Origin: Streptomyces xinghaiensis S187
Lineage (GTDB): Bacteria > Actinomycetota > Actinomycetes > Streptomycetales > Streptomycetaceae
DNA: 64,000 bases
NCBI RefSeq assembly: GCF_000220705.2
Contig: NZ_CP023202.1
Coordinates: forward strand, 4,804,501-4,868,500
Direction of reading: 5' to 3'
The notes beneath the pieces were generated by a model. It saw nothing but the letters and a program-made list of their open reading frames with translations. It made no database searches and was not told the DNA's origin. Shown piece after piece: positions 41,761 through 51,154 of this stretch (its first letter is position 1; every line of letters begins with the position of its first letter). A program made the translations under genes and the position numbers.

Positions 41761-42912
41761 GTGACACGCACGACGGTACGCATCGCCATGAACGGGGTGA
41801 CCGGCCGGATGGGCTACCGGCAGCACCTCCTGCGCTCGGTGCTCGCCCTCCGCGAGCAGGGCGGCCTGGAGCTGGACGACGGGACGGCCATCTGGCCGGA
41901 GCCCGTGCTCGTCGGCCGCCGCGAGCACGCCCTGCGGGCCATCGCCGAGCGGCACGGCCTGGAGCACTGGACCACCGACCTCGACGGCGTCCTCGCCGAC
42001 CCGGCCACCGACGTCTACTTCGACGCCCAGCTCACCTCGGCCCGCGAGGCGGCCGTGCGGAAGGCGATCGCCGCCGGCAAGCACGTCTACTGCGAGAAGC
42101 CGGCCGCCGGGGATCTCGGCGGGGCCCTGGAGCTGGCGCGGCTGGCCCGGGAGGCCGGGGTCAAGCACGGCGTCGTCCAGGACAAGATCTTCCTCCCGGG
42201 CCTGCGCAAGCTGAAGCGGCTCGTCGACGGCGGCTTCTTCGGCGAGATCCTGTCCGTCCGCGGCGAGTTCGGCTACTGGGTGTTCGAGGGCGACTGGCAG
42301 CCCGCGCAGCGCCCCTCCTGGAACTACCGCGCGCAGGACGGCGGCGGCATCGTCATGGACATGTTCCCGCACTGGGAGTACGTGCTGCACGAGCTGTTCG
42401 GCCCCGTGCGGAGTGTGCAGGCCGAGGTCGTCACGCACGTTCCGCGCCGCTGGGACGAGCGCGGCAAGCCGTACGAGGCCACGGCCGACGACGCCGCCTA
42501 CGGCATCTTCCGCCTCGACGGCGGTGCCGTCGCCCAGATCAACTCCTCCTGGGCGGTGCGCGTCCACCGCGACGAGCTGGTCGAGTTCCAGGTCGACGGC
42601 ACGGAGGGCTCGGCCGTCGCCGGGCTGCGCGGCTGCCGCGCGCAGCACCGCTCGGCCACCCCGAAGCCCGTGTGGAACCCGGACCTGCCGGCGACCGAGT
42701 CCTTCCGCGACCAGTGGCAGGAGGTGCCGGACAACGAGGAGTTCGACAACGGCTTCAAGGCCCAGTGGGAGCTCTTCCTGCGCCATGTGGTGCTGGACGA
42801 GCCCTGGAGCTGGGACCTCCTCGCCGGGGCCCGCGGTGTGCAGCTCGCCGAACTCGGCCTGCGGTCGGCCGCCGAGGGCCGTCGCCTCGACGTGCCGGAG
42901 CTGTCGCTGTGA
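41761..42912 (+). CDS. Gfo/Idh/MocA-family oxidoreductase
   Basis: 383-aa NAD(P)-dependent sugar dehydrogenase. The Rossmann half has NGVTGRMGYRQHL and the family motif HVYCEKPAA (Glu-Lys-Pro); the C-terminal half has GGGIVMDMFPHWEY, where the usual catalytic His/Asp region lies. The GTG at 41761 follows GAGGGGA. It overlaps the next gene by four bases and heads a three-gene operon. It probably oxidises a sugar or cyclitol hydroxyl to a ketone for the downstream enzymes. Confidence 0.92.
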   Translation: MTRTTVRIAMNGVTGRMGYRQHLLRSVLALREQGGLELDDGTAIWPEPVLVGRREHALRAIAERHGLEHWTTDLDGVLADPATDVYFDAQLTSAREAAVRKAIAAGKHVYCEKPAAGDLGGALELARLAREAGVKHGVVQDKIFLPGLRKLKRLVDGGFFGEILSVRGEFGYWVFEGDWQPAQRPSWNYRAQDGGGIVMDMFPHWEYVLHELFGPVRSVQAEVVTHVPRRWDERGKPYEATADDAAYGIFRLDGGAVAQINSSWAVRVHRDELVEFQVDGTEGSAVAGLRGCRAQHRSATPKPVWNPDLPATESFRDQWQEVPDNEEFDNGFKAQWELFLRHVVLDEPWSWDLLAGARGVQLAELGLRSAAEGRRLDVPELSL

Positions 42913-44087
42913 GCCTCGACCTGCCCGCCGCCGGGGGCGCGTTCCGGGCGTACGAGCCGCGCCGCGCGCCTGCCCCGGCCGTGCTCGCGCGGGGCGCGGG
43001 GAGCCCGCCGGACGCGCCGCGTTCCCGTACCGTCTACGCCGCCGCCCATGTCGTCGCCGACCCCTTCGCGGACACCGCGCCGGACGGCCCGGCCGCCGTC
43101 GACTGGGAGGCCACCCTGGCCTTCCGGCACCACCTCTGGTCGCACGGCCTCGGGGTCGCCGAGGCCATGGACACCGCGCAGCGCGGCATGGGCCTGGACT
43201 GGCCCCGCGCCGCCGAGCTGATCCGCCGCTCCGCCGCCGAGGCGCGTGCCGCGGGGGGCCGGATCGTGTGCGGCGCGGGCACCGACCAGCTCACCGGCCC
43301 GGACGCCGGCCCGTCCGCCGTCCGGGCCGCGTACGAGGAACAGCTCGCGATGGTCGAGGAATCGGGCGCACGGGCCGTCCTGATGGCCTCCCGCGCCCTG
43401 GCCGCCGCCGCGCGCGGCCCCGAGGACTACCTGGAGCTCTACGGGCATCTCCTGCGGCAGGCGCGGGAGCCGGTGATCCTGCACTGGCTCGGCCCCATGT
43501 TCGACCCGGCGCTGGAGGGTTACTGGGGCAGCGCCGACCTGGACGCCGCCACGGACACCTTCCTCGACGTGATCGGGGCCCACCCGGGCAAGGTGGACGG
43601 GGTGAAGGTGTCCCTGCTCGACGCCGGACGCGAGACCGCCCTGCGCCGGCGGCTGCCGGAGGGCGTCCGCTGCTACACCGGCGACGACTTCCACTACCCC
43701 GGACTCATCGCGGGCGACCAACACGGCTTCAGCCACGCGCTGCTGGGCGTCTTCGACCCGATCGGCCCGCTCGCCGCCGAGGCGGTGCGCGTCCTGGACA
43801 CCGGTGACACCGCCGGCTACCGCGCCCTGCTCGACCCGACCGTTCCCCTCTCGCGGCACCTCTTCGCCGCCCCGACCCGCTACTACAAGACCGGCGTGGT
43901 GCTGCTGGCCTGGCTCGCGGGCCACCAAGACCACTTCACGATGGTCGGCGGCCTCCAGTCGGCACGCTCGCTGCCCCACCTGGCCCGGGCCTACGAACTG
44001 GCCGACGGGCTCGGCCTGTTCCCGGACCCGGAGCTGGCCGAGCACCGGATGCGCACCCTCCTCGCCCTCCACGGAGCCGCCCGGTGA
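42909..44087 (+). CDS. DUF993 dihydrodipicolinate-synthase-like protein
   Basis: 392-aa DUF993 protein, distantly related to the dihydrodipicolinate synthase/aldolase barrel. The body includes HLWSHGLGVAEAMDTAQRGMGLDW, ILHWLGPMFDP, DGVKVSLLD (with the possible Schiff-base Lys) and TRYYKTGVVLLAWLAG. The GTG overlaps the dehydrogenase stop (GTGA) and its stop overlaps the next start. It may cleave or dehydrate the keto-sugar made upstream. Confidence 0.88.
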   Translation: MSLDLPAAGGAFRAYEPRRAPAPAVLARGAGSPPDAPRSRTVYAAAHVVADPFADTAPDGPAAVDWEATLAFRHHLWSHGLGVAEAMDTAQRGMGLDWPRAAELIRRSAAEARAAGGRIVCGAGTDQLTGPDAGPSAVRAAYEEQLAMVEESGARAVLMASRALAAAARGPEDYLELYGHLLRQAREPVILHWLGPMFDPALEGYWGSADLDAATDTFLDVIGAHPGKVDGVKVSLLDAGRETALRRRLPEGVRCYTGDDFHYPGLIAGDQHGFSHALLGVFDPIGPLAAEAVRVLDTGDTAGYRALLDPTVPLSRHLFAAPTRYYKTGVVLLAWLAGHQDHFTMVGGLQSARSLPHLARAYELADGLGLFPDPELAEHRMRTLLALHGAAR

Positions 44088-44914
44088 ACGGCCTCGAACG
44101 GTTCAGCCTCAACCAGGAGACCATCCGCCAGTGGTCGCTCCCCGACCTGGCCGAGGGGTGCGCCGAGGCGGGTGTACGGCGCGTGGGACTGTGGCGCGCG
44201 CCGGTGCGGGCGTACGGAGTGGAGCGCGCGGCACGGCTGATGCGCGAGGCCGGACTGACGGTCAGCAGCCTCTGCCGGGGCGGCTTCCTCACCGCCACCG
44301 ACCCGGCGGACCGGGCCGCCGCGCTCGCCGACAACCGCGCCGCCGTGGACGAGGCCGCCGCCCTGGGCACCGACACCCTCGTCCTGGTGTGCGGAGGACT
44401 GCCGGAAGGGAGCCGCGACCTGTGCGCGGCACGGGAACGGATCGCCGACGCGCTGGCCGAACTGGTGCCCTACGCGGCCGAACGCGGGGTGCGGCCGGCC
44501 ATCGAACCCCTGCACCCCATGTTCGCCTCGGACCGGTGCGTGGTCTCCACCCTCGCCCAGGCGCTCGACATGGCCGAGCGCTTCCCCGCCGACCGGATGG
44601 GCGTGGTGGTGGACACCTACCACCTGTGGTGGGACGACACCGTGCCCCGACTGATCGAGCGGGCGGGCGCGTCGGGCCGCATCGCCGCCTTCCAGCTCGC
44701 CGACTGGATCACCCCGCTGCCCGAGGGCGTGCTGCTGGGCCGGGGCCAGCTCGGCGACGGCTGCGTCGATCTGCGCGGGTTCCGCGAACGGGTGGACGCG
44801 GCGGGCTACACCGGGCCGGTGGAGGTGGAGATCTTCAACCCCGCGCTGTGGGCGCGCGACGGCGCGGAGGTGCTGGCGGAGACCACGGAACGCTACCGCC
44901 GGCTGGTCGCGTAG
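44084..44914 (+). CDS. TIM-barrel sugar isomerase/epimerase
   Basis: 276-aa xylose-isomerase-like barrel, third gene of the operon. LVLVCGGLPEGSRDL, the metal-ligand Glu in RPAIEPLHPMF, VVVDTYHLWWDD and VEVEIFNPALW mark the active-site strands. It overlaps the previous gene by four bases. It is a different subfamily from the isomerase at 38188, so the pathway appears to have two isomerase or epimerase steps. Confidence 0.9.
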   Translation: MNGLERFSLNQETIRQWSLPDLAEGCAEAGVRRVGLWRAPVRAYGVERAARLMREAGLTVSSLCRGGFLTATDPADRAAALADNRAAVDEAAALGTDTLVLVCGGLPEGSRDLCAARERIADALAELVPYAAERGVRPAIEPLHPMFASDRCVVSTLAQALDMAERFPADRMGVVVDTYHLWWDDTVPRLIERAGASGRIAAFQLADWITPLPEGVLLGRGQLGDGCVDLRGFRERVDAAGYTGPVEVEIFNPALWARDGAEVLAETTERYRRLVA

Positions 44915-45095
44915 CGGCGGGGGCCACCGGCCGCACGGGGGCGGTGCCGCGCGGCGGGCCGGCCGCGGGTGACGGACCGTCAACCAGCGCATGCGGCACC
45001 ACCGTCGGCCGGAGGGATCTTCCGGGCTCCCGATGGGTACAGCAGGTAGCGGACCGATCGCACAGAGCGACGGTATTCGGAAAGGTGCCACCTGC

Positions 45096-45608
45096 ATGAC
45101 GGAGACAAGCGACCGGACCGGCGGCGTAGAGACCCGTTTCCCGCGCCACCCCCGCAGCGTGGGACGCGCCCGCGCGGTCCTGCGGGCCCAGCTGTCGGCC
45201 TGGGGTGTGGAAGGGGACGCGGCGGACAGCGCGGAACTGCTGATCTCCGAACTGATGACCAACGCCGTGCGGCACGGGCGGGTTCCGCACGGGCGGGAGA
45301 TCGAGGCCCGCTTCGCGCTGACCGGGCGTCTGCTGCGGCTGGAGGTCTCGGACGCGAGCGACCGGCTGCCCGTGCCCGCGCAGGCCGGAACCGAGGCGGA
45401 GGGCGGCCGGGGGCTGGCCCTGGTGGCGGCGCTGGCCCACGACTGGGGTGTCCGGCCCCGCGAGGGAGTCGGCAAGTGCGTCTGGGCGCTGCTCGAACTG
45501 GCGGGCGCACCCGGGCCGGTGTCCGTCCGGGCGGCCGCTCCGCCTCCCGCCCCCTCGGCGCCTCCGGCTCGCGCCGTGGAGGCCCGTACCGCGAGGCGGC
45601 GTTGCTGA
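45096..45608 (+). CDS. Anti-sigma-type ATP-binding protein (RsbW/HATPase fold)
   Basis: 170-aa protein with a histidine-kinase-like ATPase domain of the SpoIIAB/RsbW class: AELLISELMTNAVRHG forms the N box, LEVSDASDRLP the G1 box and GGRGLALVAALAHDWGV the G2 box. The last 30 residues are a Pro/Ala/Arg tail. In Streptomyces such proteins regulate sigma factors or partner-switching antagonists. No adjacent partner is visible. GGAAAGG lies ten bases before the ATG. Confidence 0.85.
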   Translation: MTETSDRTGGVETRFPRHPRSVGRARAVLRAQLSAWGVEGDAADSAELLISELMTNAVRHGRVPHGREIEARFALTGRLLRLEVSDASDRLPVPAQAGTEAEGGRGLALVAALAHDWGVRPREGVGKCVWALLELAGAPGPVSVRAAAPPPAPSAPPARAVEARTARRRC

Positions 45609-45625
45609 GGACCGTCCGGCAGTTC

Positions 45626-45811
45626 TCAGTGCCGCTTGCCCCGCCGCTTGGCGAGGGCGGCGGCCGCGATGGGCAGCCCGGTGTTGATCGCGCGGGTGAC
45701 CTTGGAGGTGGGAATGCCCGTCTTCTTGGAGACGGCCCGGGCCAGGGGATCGGTGATCTTCCGGAGAAACATCATGTCCTCAACGGTGCGTCCGGACTGC
45801 GCGAAGGGCAT
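45626..45811 (-). CDS. Small basic protein, function unknown
   Basis: 61-aa frame; a downstream ATG gives about 48 residues. The chain ends in AAAALAKRRGKRH and contains ARAVSKKTGIPTSKVTRAI, a helix-turn-helix-like pattern. It is short, so coding status is not certain, but the non-GC-driven composition and its own intergenic leader support it. It lies just downstream of a striking G-run element. Confidence 0.5.
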   Translation of the reverse strand: MPFAQSGRTVEDMMFLRKITDPLARAVSKKTGIPTSKVTRAINTGLPIAAAALAKRRGKRH

Positions 45812-45924
45812 AGGGGCAGCTCACGGCGGATGCGAGCGGTGCCGGGAAAGAAAAGAAGAATACTTATGAGTAGCCGTGCAACCCTTTCCGGGCCTCGGCT
45901 GTCGTATTGGGCGTCGGGCTTCCC

Positions 45925-45969
45925 GGGGGGAAATCTGGGGGGATTCTCAGGGGGGACCGTCGTGGGGGG
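45925..45969 (+). other. Four G6 runs, predicted G-quadruplex
   Basis: Runs of exactly six G occur at 45925-45930, 45937-45942, 45950-45955 and 45964-45969, separated by 6, 7 and 8 bases. It lies between the small basic protein's leader and the ribokinase terminator. Such regular runs on one strand should form a stable G-quadruplex and could affect transcription of the small gene. Confidence 0.75.
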
Positions 45970-45972
45970 ACC

Positions 45973-46006
45973 CGAGGGTGCCCGGTCTGGCGACCGGGCA
46001 CCCTCG
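45973..46006. terminator. Terminator after ribokinase
   Basis: Fifteen-base perfect stem (CGAGGGTGCCCGGTC and its complement) with a TGGC loop, about 145 bases beyond the ribokinase stop. It is one of the strongest hairpins in the window. Confidence 0.8.
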
Positions 46007-46148
46007 ATACCGTTACCGGCGTTTCCGCCCCCGCTCCCCGCTCTCTCCCGCCGCATCCGGTTCCGTTCGGGTCCGGCGGGCCCGTGCCGGACACCTCCGG
46101 CCGTCGGTCCCCTCACCACCGCCGGCACCGCCGGCGCCACCCGGACCG

Positions 46149-47084
46149 TCAGTTCCCGTCCGCCGGCAGGGCATCGGGCAGTACGGCCAGATCCCCGGCC
46201 CGCGGGAAAGAGCTCTGCGCTCCGGCGCGGGCGCAGGCGGCCGAGCCGACCCGCACCGCGTACCGCACGGCCGTCTCCAGGCCGTCGCCCGCGCTGAGCC
46301 GCCAGGCCAGGGCGCCCGTGAAGGCGTCGCCCGCCCCCGTGGTGTCCACCACCGCCACCCGCGGCGCGGGCACCGTCACCACGCCGTTCCGGTCGGCGGC
46401 CAGCGCGCCGGCCGCGCCCAGGGTGACCACCACCGAACGCGGGCCGCGGGAGAGCAGCGCGGAGGCCCAGGCGGCCGGCTCCTCCGCCTCGGCGGCCGGA
46501 TGGCCGGCGAGCAGGGCCAGCGCCTCGTGCTCGTTGACGACGAGCGGGTCGCAGGCCGCGAGGACCTGCGGCGGCAGCTGCGCGGGTGGCGACGCGTTGA
46601 GCACCAGCCGGGCGCCGGGTGCGCGCGACCGCACGGCCTCCGCCACCGCCGCCATCGGGATCTCCAGTTGCGCCGAGACGACCCGGGCGGAGGCCAGCAG
46701 GCTGCCGGCGGCGCGGATGTCCCCGGGCTCCAGCCGGGCGTTGGCGCCGGGGGAGACGACGATGCTGTTGTCGCCCGCCGCGTCCACCGTGATGACCGCG
46801 ACCCCCGTCGGCTCCTCGCCGACGAGCACGCCCACCGTGTCGACCCCCGCCGCGCGTTGCGCGTCGAGCAGCAGCCGCCCGTAGGCGTCGCCGCCGACCC
46901 GGGCCAGCAGGGCGGTGCGCGCTCCGAGGCGCGCCGCGGCGACGGCCTGGTTGGCGCCCTTGCCGCCGGGGTGGACGGCCAGGTCGGAGCCGAGCACCGT
47001 CTCCCCCGCCCCCGGGCGCCGGTCGACTCCGATCACGAGATCGGCGTTGGCCGAGCCCACGACCAGCAGGTCGTAGCCAAGCAT
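46149..47084 (-). CDS. rbsK: Ribokinase-family sugar kinase
   Basis: 311-aa PfkB-type kinase. VVGSANADLVIGVDRRPGAGET, GGKGANQAVAAARLGA and the catalytic DTTGAGDAFTGALAW are hallmarks of ribokinase, which phosphorylates ribose at O5. A GGGGGAGA site precedes the ATG at 47084. It is transcribed away from the sugar operon and may phosphorylate the pathway's released pentose or a related sugar; which one is not visible. Confidence 0.9.
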   Translation of the reverse strand: MLGYDLLVVGSANADLVIGVDRRPGAGETVLGSDLAVHPGGKGANQAVAAARLGARTALLARVGGDAYGRLLLDAQRAAGVDTVGVLVGEEPTGVAVITVDAAGDNSIVVSPGANARLEPGDIRAAGSLLASARVVSAQLEIPMAAVAEAVRSRAPGARLVLNASPPAQLPPQVLAACDPLVVNEHEALALLAGHPAAEAEEPAAWASALLSRGPRSVVVTLGAAGALAADRNGVVTVPAPRVAVVDTTGAGDAFTGALAWRLSAGDGLETAVRYAVRVGSAACARAGAQSSFPRAGDLAVLPDALPADGN

Positions 47085-47299
47085 GTGATGTCTCCCCCTC
47101 TGCCGGAGGCCGCCCCGGGCGGATGGACGGCGGTAGTCCTTCGGTCTGTCGGTACGGCCAGCTTGACCCATTCCGGAAGCTGTTGGGGGCAAGTCTCCGT
47201 GAACGGGCCCGTCCCTCCCCGTCCGGGCGCGTCCGGCGGGGTGTGCCGGGTTGTCCACGGGCGGCCCGTGGTGTCGGCGGTCGGCGGTACCGTCGCGGC

Positions 47300-49510
47300 A
47301 TGGCACAGCTGTCGGTGGTCGAGGGGGTCCTGGAGCGGATCACCTACGCGAACGAGGAGAACGGCTACACGGTCGCCCGGGTCGACACCGGCCGCGGCGC
47401 GGGCGATCTGCTGACCGTCGTCGGTTCGCTGCTCGGCGCGCAGCCGGGCGAGTCGCTGCGGATGGAGGGCCGCTGGGGCTCCCACCCGCAGTACGGCAAG
47501 CAGTTCACCGTCGAGAACTACACCACCGTGCTCCCCGCCACCGTCCAGGGCATCCGCCGCTATCTCGGCTCCGGGCTGATCAAGGGGATCGGGCCGCGGA
47601 TCGCCGAGCGGATCGTCGACCACTTCGGGATCGACACCCTCGACGTCATCGAGAAGGAACCGGGGCGTCTGATCGAGGTGCCCGGGCTCGGTCCCAAGCG
47701 CACCAAGCTGATCGGGGCCGCCTGGGAGGAGCAGAAGGCGATCAAGGAGGTGATGGTCTTCCTCCAGGGGGTCGGCGTCTCCACCTCCATCGCCGTGCGG
47801 ATCTACAAGAAGTACGGCGACGCCTCGATCTCCGTGGTGCGCAACCAGCCCTACCGGCTCGCCGCCGACGTCTGGGGCATCGGCTTCCTCACCGCCGACC
47901 GCATCGCCCAGGCCGTCGGGATACCGCACGACAGCCCCGACCGGGTCAAGGCCGGGCTCCAGTACGCCCTGTCGCAGTCCTCCGACCAGGGCCACTGCTA
48001 CCTCCCCGAGGAGCAGCTCATCTCGGACGCGGTGAAGCTGCTCCAGGTCGACACCGGGCTGGTCATCGACTGCCTGGGAGAGCTGGCGGGCGAGGAGGAG
48101 GGCGTCGTACGGCAGACCGTGCCGGGGCCGGAGAACGGGCAGCCGGTGTCGGCGGTCTATCTGGTGCCGTTCCACCGGGCCGAGATCTCCCTGGCCGGCC
48201 AGGTGCTGCGGCTGCTGCGCACCGGGGAGGACCGGATGCCGGCCTTCCGCGGCGTGGACTGGGAGAAGGCGCTGGCCTGGCTCGGGCGGCGGACGGGGGC
48301 GCAGCTCGCCCCCGAGCAGGAGCAGGCGGTGCGGCTGGCGCTGACGGAGAAGGTCGCGGTGCTGACCGGCGGTCCCGGCTGCGGCAAGTCCTTCACCGTG
48401 CGGTCCGTGGTGGAGCTGGCGCGGGCGAAGCGGGCCAAGGTGGTGCTGGCGGCGCCGACGGGCCGGGCGGCGAAGCGGCTCTCGGAGCTGACGGGCGCCG
48501 AGGCGTCCACGGTGCACCGGCTGCTGGAGCTGAAACCGGGCGGGGACGCCGCCTACGACCGGGACCGGCCGCTGGACGCCGATCTGGTCGTCGTCGACGA
48601 GGCGTCGATGCTGGATCTGCTGCTGGCCAACAAGCTGGTGAAGGCGGTGCCGCCGGGCGCGCACCTGCTGATGGTGGGCGACGTGGACCAGCTGCCCTCG
48701 GTGGGGGCGGGGGAGGTGCTGCGGGATCTGCTCGCCCCGGACAGCCCGGTGCCGGCGGTGCGGCTGACGAGGATCTTCCGGCAGGCGCAGCAGTCGGGGG
48801 TGGTGACCAACGCCCACCGCATCAACTCCGGTGTCCCGCCGATCACCCAGGGGCTGCCGGACTTCTTCCTCTTCCCCGAGGACGACACGGAGGAGGCGGG
48901 CCGGCTCACGGTCGACGTGGTCGCCCGCCGCATCCCCGCGAAGTTCGGCCTGGACCCGCGCCGGGACGTCCAGGTGCTCACTCCCATGCACCGCGGCCCG
49001 GCCGGGGCGGGCGCGCTCAACGGCCTGCTCCAGCAGGCCGTCACCCCGGCCCGCCCCGATCTGCCGGAGCGGCGCTTCGGCGGCCGGATCTTCCGGGTCG
49101 GCGACAAGGTCACCCAGATCCGCAACAACTACGAGAAGGGGGAGAACGGCGTCTTCAACGGCACGGTGGGCGTGGTCACCTCGCTCAGCCAGGACGACCA
49201 GCGGCTCACCGTCCGCACCGACGAGGAGGAGGAAGTCCCCTACGACTTCGACGAGCTGGACGAGCTGGCGCACGCCTACGCCGTGACGATCCACCGCTCC
49301 CAGGGCAGCGAGTACCCGGCCGTGGTGATCCCGGTGACGACCAGCGCCTGGATGATGCTCCAGCGCAACCTCCTCTATACGGCGGTCACCCGGGCCAAGA
49401 GACTGGTGGTACTGGTCGGCTCCCGGCGGGCGCTCGGCCAGGCGGTCCGCACCGTGTCGGCCGGCCGGCGCTGCACGGCACTGGACCACCGGCTCCGTGG
49501 CGCGATCTGA
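47300..49510 (+). CDS. recD2: RecD2-type DNA helicase
   Basis: 736-aa SF1B 5'-3' helicase. The N-terminal OB-like and helix-hairpin-helix region (SGLIKGIGPRIAERIVDHFG, VPGLGPKRTKLI) is the RecD2 extension. Motif I GGPGCGKS, motif II VVDEASM, motif III GDVDQLPSVG and motif VI AYAVTIHRSQGSEYPAVV with YTAVTRAK follow. It acts alone, without RecBC, in repair. The ATG at 47300 has no strong ribosome site. A solitary housekeeping gene. Confidence 0.93.
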   Translation: MAQLSVVEGVLERITYANEENGYTVARVDTGRGAGDLLTVVGSLLGAQPGESLRMEGRWGSHPQYGKQFTVENYTTVLPATVQGIRRYLGSGLIKGIGPRIAERIVDHFGIDTLDVIEKEPGRLIEVPGLGPKRTKLIGAAWEEQKAIKEVMVFLQGVGVSTSIAVRIYKKYGDASISVVRNQPYRLAADVWGIGFLTADRIAQAVGIPHDSPDRVKAGLQYALSQSSDQGHCYLPEEQLISDAVKLLQVDTGLVIDCLGELAGEEEGVVRQTVPGPENGQPVSAVYLVPFHRAEISLAGQVLRLLRTGEDRMPAFRGVDWEKALAWLGRRTGAQLAPEQEQAVRLALTEKVAVLTGGPGCGKSFTVRSVVELARAKRAKVVLAAPTGRAAKRLSELTGAEASTVHRLLELKPGGDAAYDRDRPLDADLVVVDEASMLDLLLANKLVKAVPPGAHLLMVGDVDQLPSVGAGEVLRDLLAPDSPVPAVRLTRIFRQAQQSGVVTNAHRINSGVPPITQGLPDFFLFPEDDTEEAGRLTVDVVARRIPAKFGLDPRRDVQVLTPMHRGPAGAGALNGLLQQAVTPARPDLPERRFGGRIFRVGDKVTQIRNNYEKGENGVFNGTVGVVTSLSQDDQRLTVRTDEEEEVPYDFDELDELAHAYAVTIHRSQGSEYPAVVIPVTTSAWMMLQRNLLYTAVTRAKRLVVLVGSRRALGQAVRTVSAGRRCTALDHRLRGAI

Positions 49511-49689
49511 ATCGTGGACACCGCCTTCCGCATGCCTGCCGCGAGGAGCAGGATGGGCCCGCACGCGGCACGCCGTGCCATGAATAGGCCTGACGGCCGA
49601 CCCCGAGTGCACGGCTTCTGGCCATATGGGGGAAGGTAGAGGCAGTCAGGGCACCTCGAAGAAGAGGCACAACGTCGGTGAGGGATGAC

Positions 49690-50979
49690 GTGAGCGACAA
49701 CTCAGTAGTACTGCGGTACGGGGACGGCGAATACCGGTTCCCCATTGCCGACAGCACTGTCGGCAACAAGGGCTTCGACATCGCGAAGCTCCGCAACCAA
49801 ACCGGTCTGGTGACCCTGGACAGCGGTTACGGCAACACCGCGGCTTATCAGTCGGCGATCACCTATCTCGACGGTGAGCAGGGCATCCTGCGGTACCGCG
49901 GTTACCCGATCGAGCAGCTCGCCGAGCACAGTACCTTCCTCGAAACCGCGTATCTGCTGATCAACGGTGAGCTCCCGACGGGCGACCAGCTCGCCGGTTT
50001 CCAGAACGAGGTCACCCAGCACACGCTGCTGCACGAGGACGTCAAACGCTTCTACGACGGCTTCCCGCGCGACGCGCACCCGATGGCGATGCTGTCCTCC
50101 GTGGTCAGCGCGCTGTCCACGTTCTACCAGGACAGCCACAACCCCTTCCATCCGGAGCAGCGCCATCTCTCGACGATCCGGCTGCTGGCCAAGCTGCCCA
50201 CGATCGCCGCGTACGCGTACAAGAAGTCGATCGGCCACCCGGTGGTCTACCCGAGCAACGATCTCGGCTATGTCGAGAACTTCCTGCGGATGACCTTCTC
50301 CGTGCCGGCCGCCGAGTACGAGCCGAACCCGGTCATGGTCAGCGCGCTGGAGAAGCTGCTGATCCTGCACGCCGACCACGAGCAGAACTGTTCGACCTCG
50401 ACGGTGCGTCTCGTCGGCTCCTCGCAGGCCAACATGTTCGCCTCGATCTCGGCCGGCATCTGCGCCCTCTGGGGCCCGCTGCACGGGGGCGCCAACCAGT
50501 CGGTGCTGGAGATGCTGGAGGGGATCAAGAACTCCGGCGGCGACGTCGACACCTTCATCCGCAAGGTGAAGAACAAGGAAGACGGTGTGAAGCTCATGGG
50601 CTTCGGACACCGTGTCTACAAGAACTTCGACCCCCGGGCGAAGATCATCAAGGCCGCGGCGCACGATGTGCTCGCGTCCCTCGGCAAGTCCGACGAGCTG
50701 CTGGACATCGCGCTCAAGCTGGAGGAGCACGCGCTGGCCGACGACTACTTCGTCGAGCGCAAGCTCTACCCCAACGTGGACTTCTACACCGGTCTGATCT
50801 ACCGGGCCATGGGCTTCCCGACCGAGATGTTCACCGTGCTCTTCGCGCTGGGCCGGCTGCCGGGCTGGATCGCCCAGTGGCACGAGATGATCAAGGAGCC
50901 GGGTTCCCGGATCGGCCGCCCGCGCCAGATCTACACGGGTGTCGTCGAGCGGGACTTCGTTCCGCTGGAGAAGCGCTGA
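49690..50979 (+). CDS. gltA: Citrate synthase
   Basis: 429-aa type II citrate synthase, condensing oxaloacetate and acetyl-CoA. GPLHGGANQSVLEMLE, MGFGHRVYKNFDPRA and NVDFYTGL contain the catalytic His, His and Asp. The GTG at 49690, after AGGGA, gives the usual MSDNSVVL start; the GTG at 49678 would add four residues. A strong terminator follows. This is the housekeeping TCA-cycle enzyme. Confidence 0.96.
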   Translation: MSDNSVVLRYGDGEYRFPIADSTVGNKGFDIAKLRNQTGLVTLDSGYGNTAAYQSAITYLDGEQGILRYRGYPIEQLAEHSTFLETAYLLINGELPTGDQLAGFQNEVTQHTLLHEDVKRFYDGFPRDAHPMAMLSSVVSALSTFYQDSHNPFHPEQRHLSTIRLLAKLPTIAAYAYKKSIGHPVVYPSNDLGYVENFLRMTFSVPAAEYEPNPVMVSALEKLLILHADHEQNCSTSTVRLVGSSQANMFASISAGICALWGPLHGGANQSVLEMLEGIKNSGGDVDTFIRKVKNKEDGVKLMGFGHRVYKNFDPRAKIIKAAAHDVLASLGKSDELLDIALKLEEHALADDYFVERKLYPNVDFYTGLIYRAMGFPTEMFTVLFALGRLPGWIAQWHEMIKEPGSRIGRPRQIYTGVVERDFVPLEKR

Positions 50980-51060
50980 CCACGCCGCTGACCACCGGCC
51001 GCTGACCATCGGCCGCAGGCCGGACCCGGGGAATCCCCGGTGGTACCGGCCGCCGGTCCG

Positions 51061-51096
51061 GGGGGCCGCCCGCCGCCGTCGCGGGGCGGCCCCCCG
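51061..51096. terminator. Terminator after citrate synthase
   Basis: GGGGGGCCGCCC and GGGCGGCCCCCC form a perfect 12-base stem with a 12-base loop, beginning 82 bases after the citrate synthase stop. Confidence 0.85.
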
Positions 51097-51154
51097 TTCG
51101 CGTGCCGTGCCCGGGTGCACCGCCCGTACGCGCGGGACGGGCCCCGGAAAAAGG

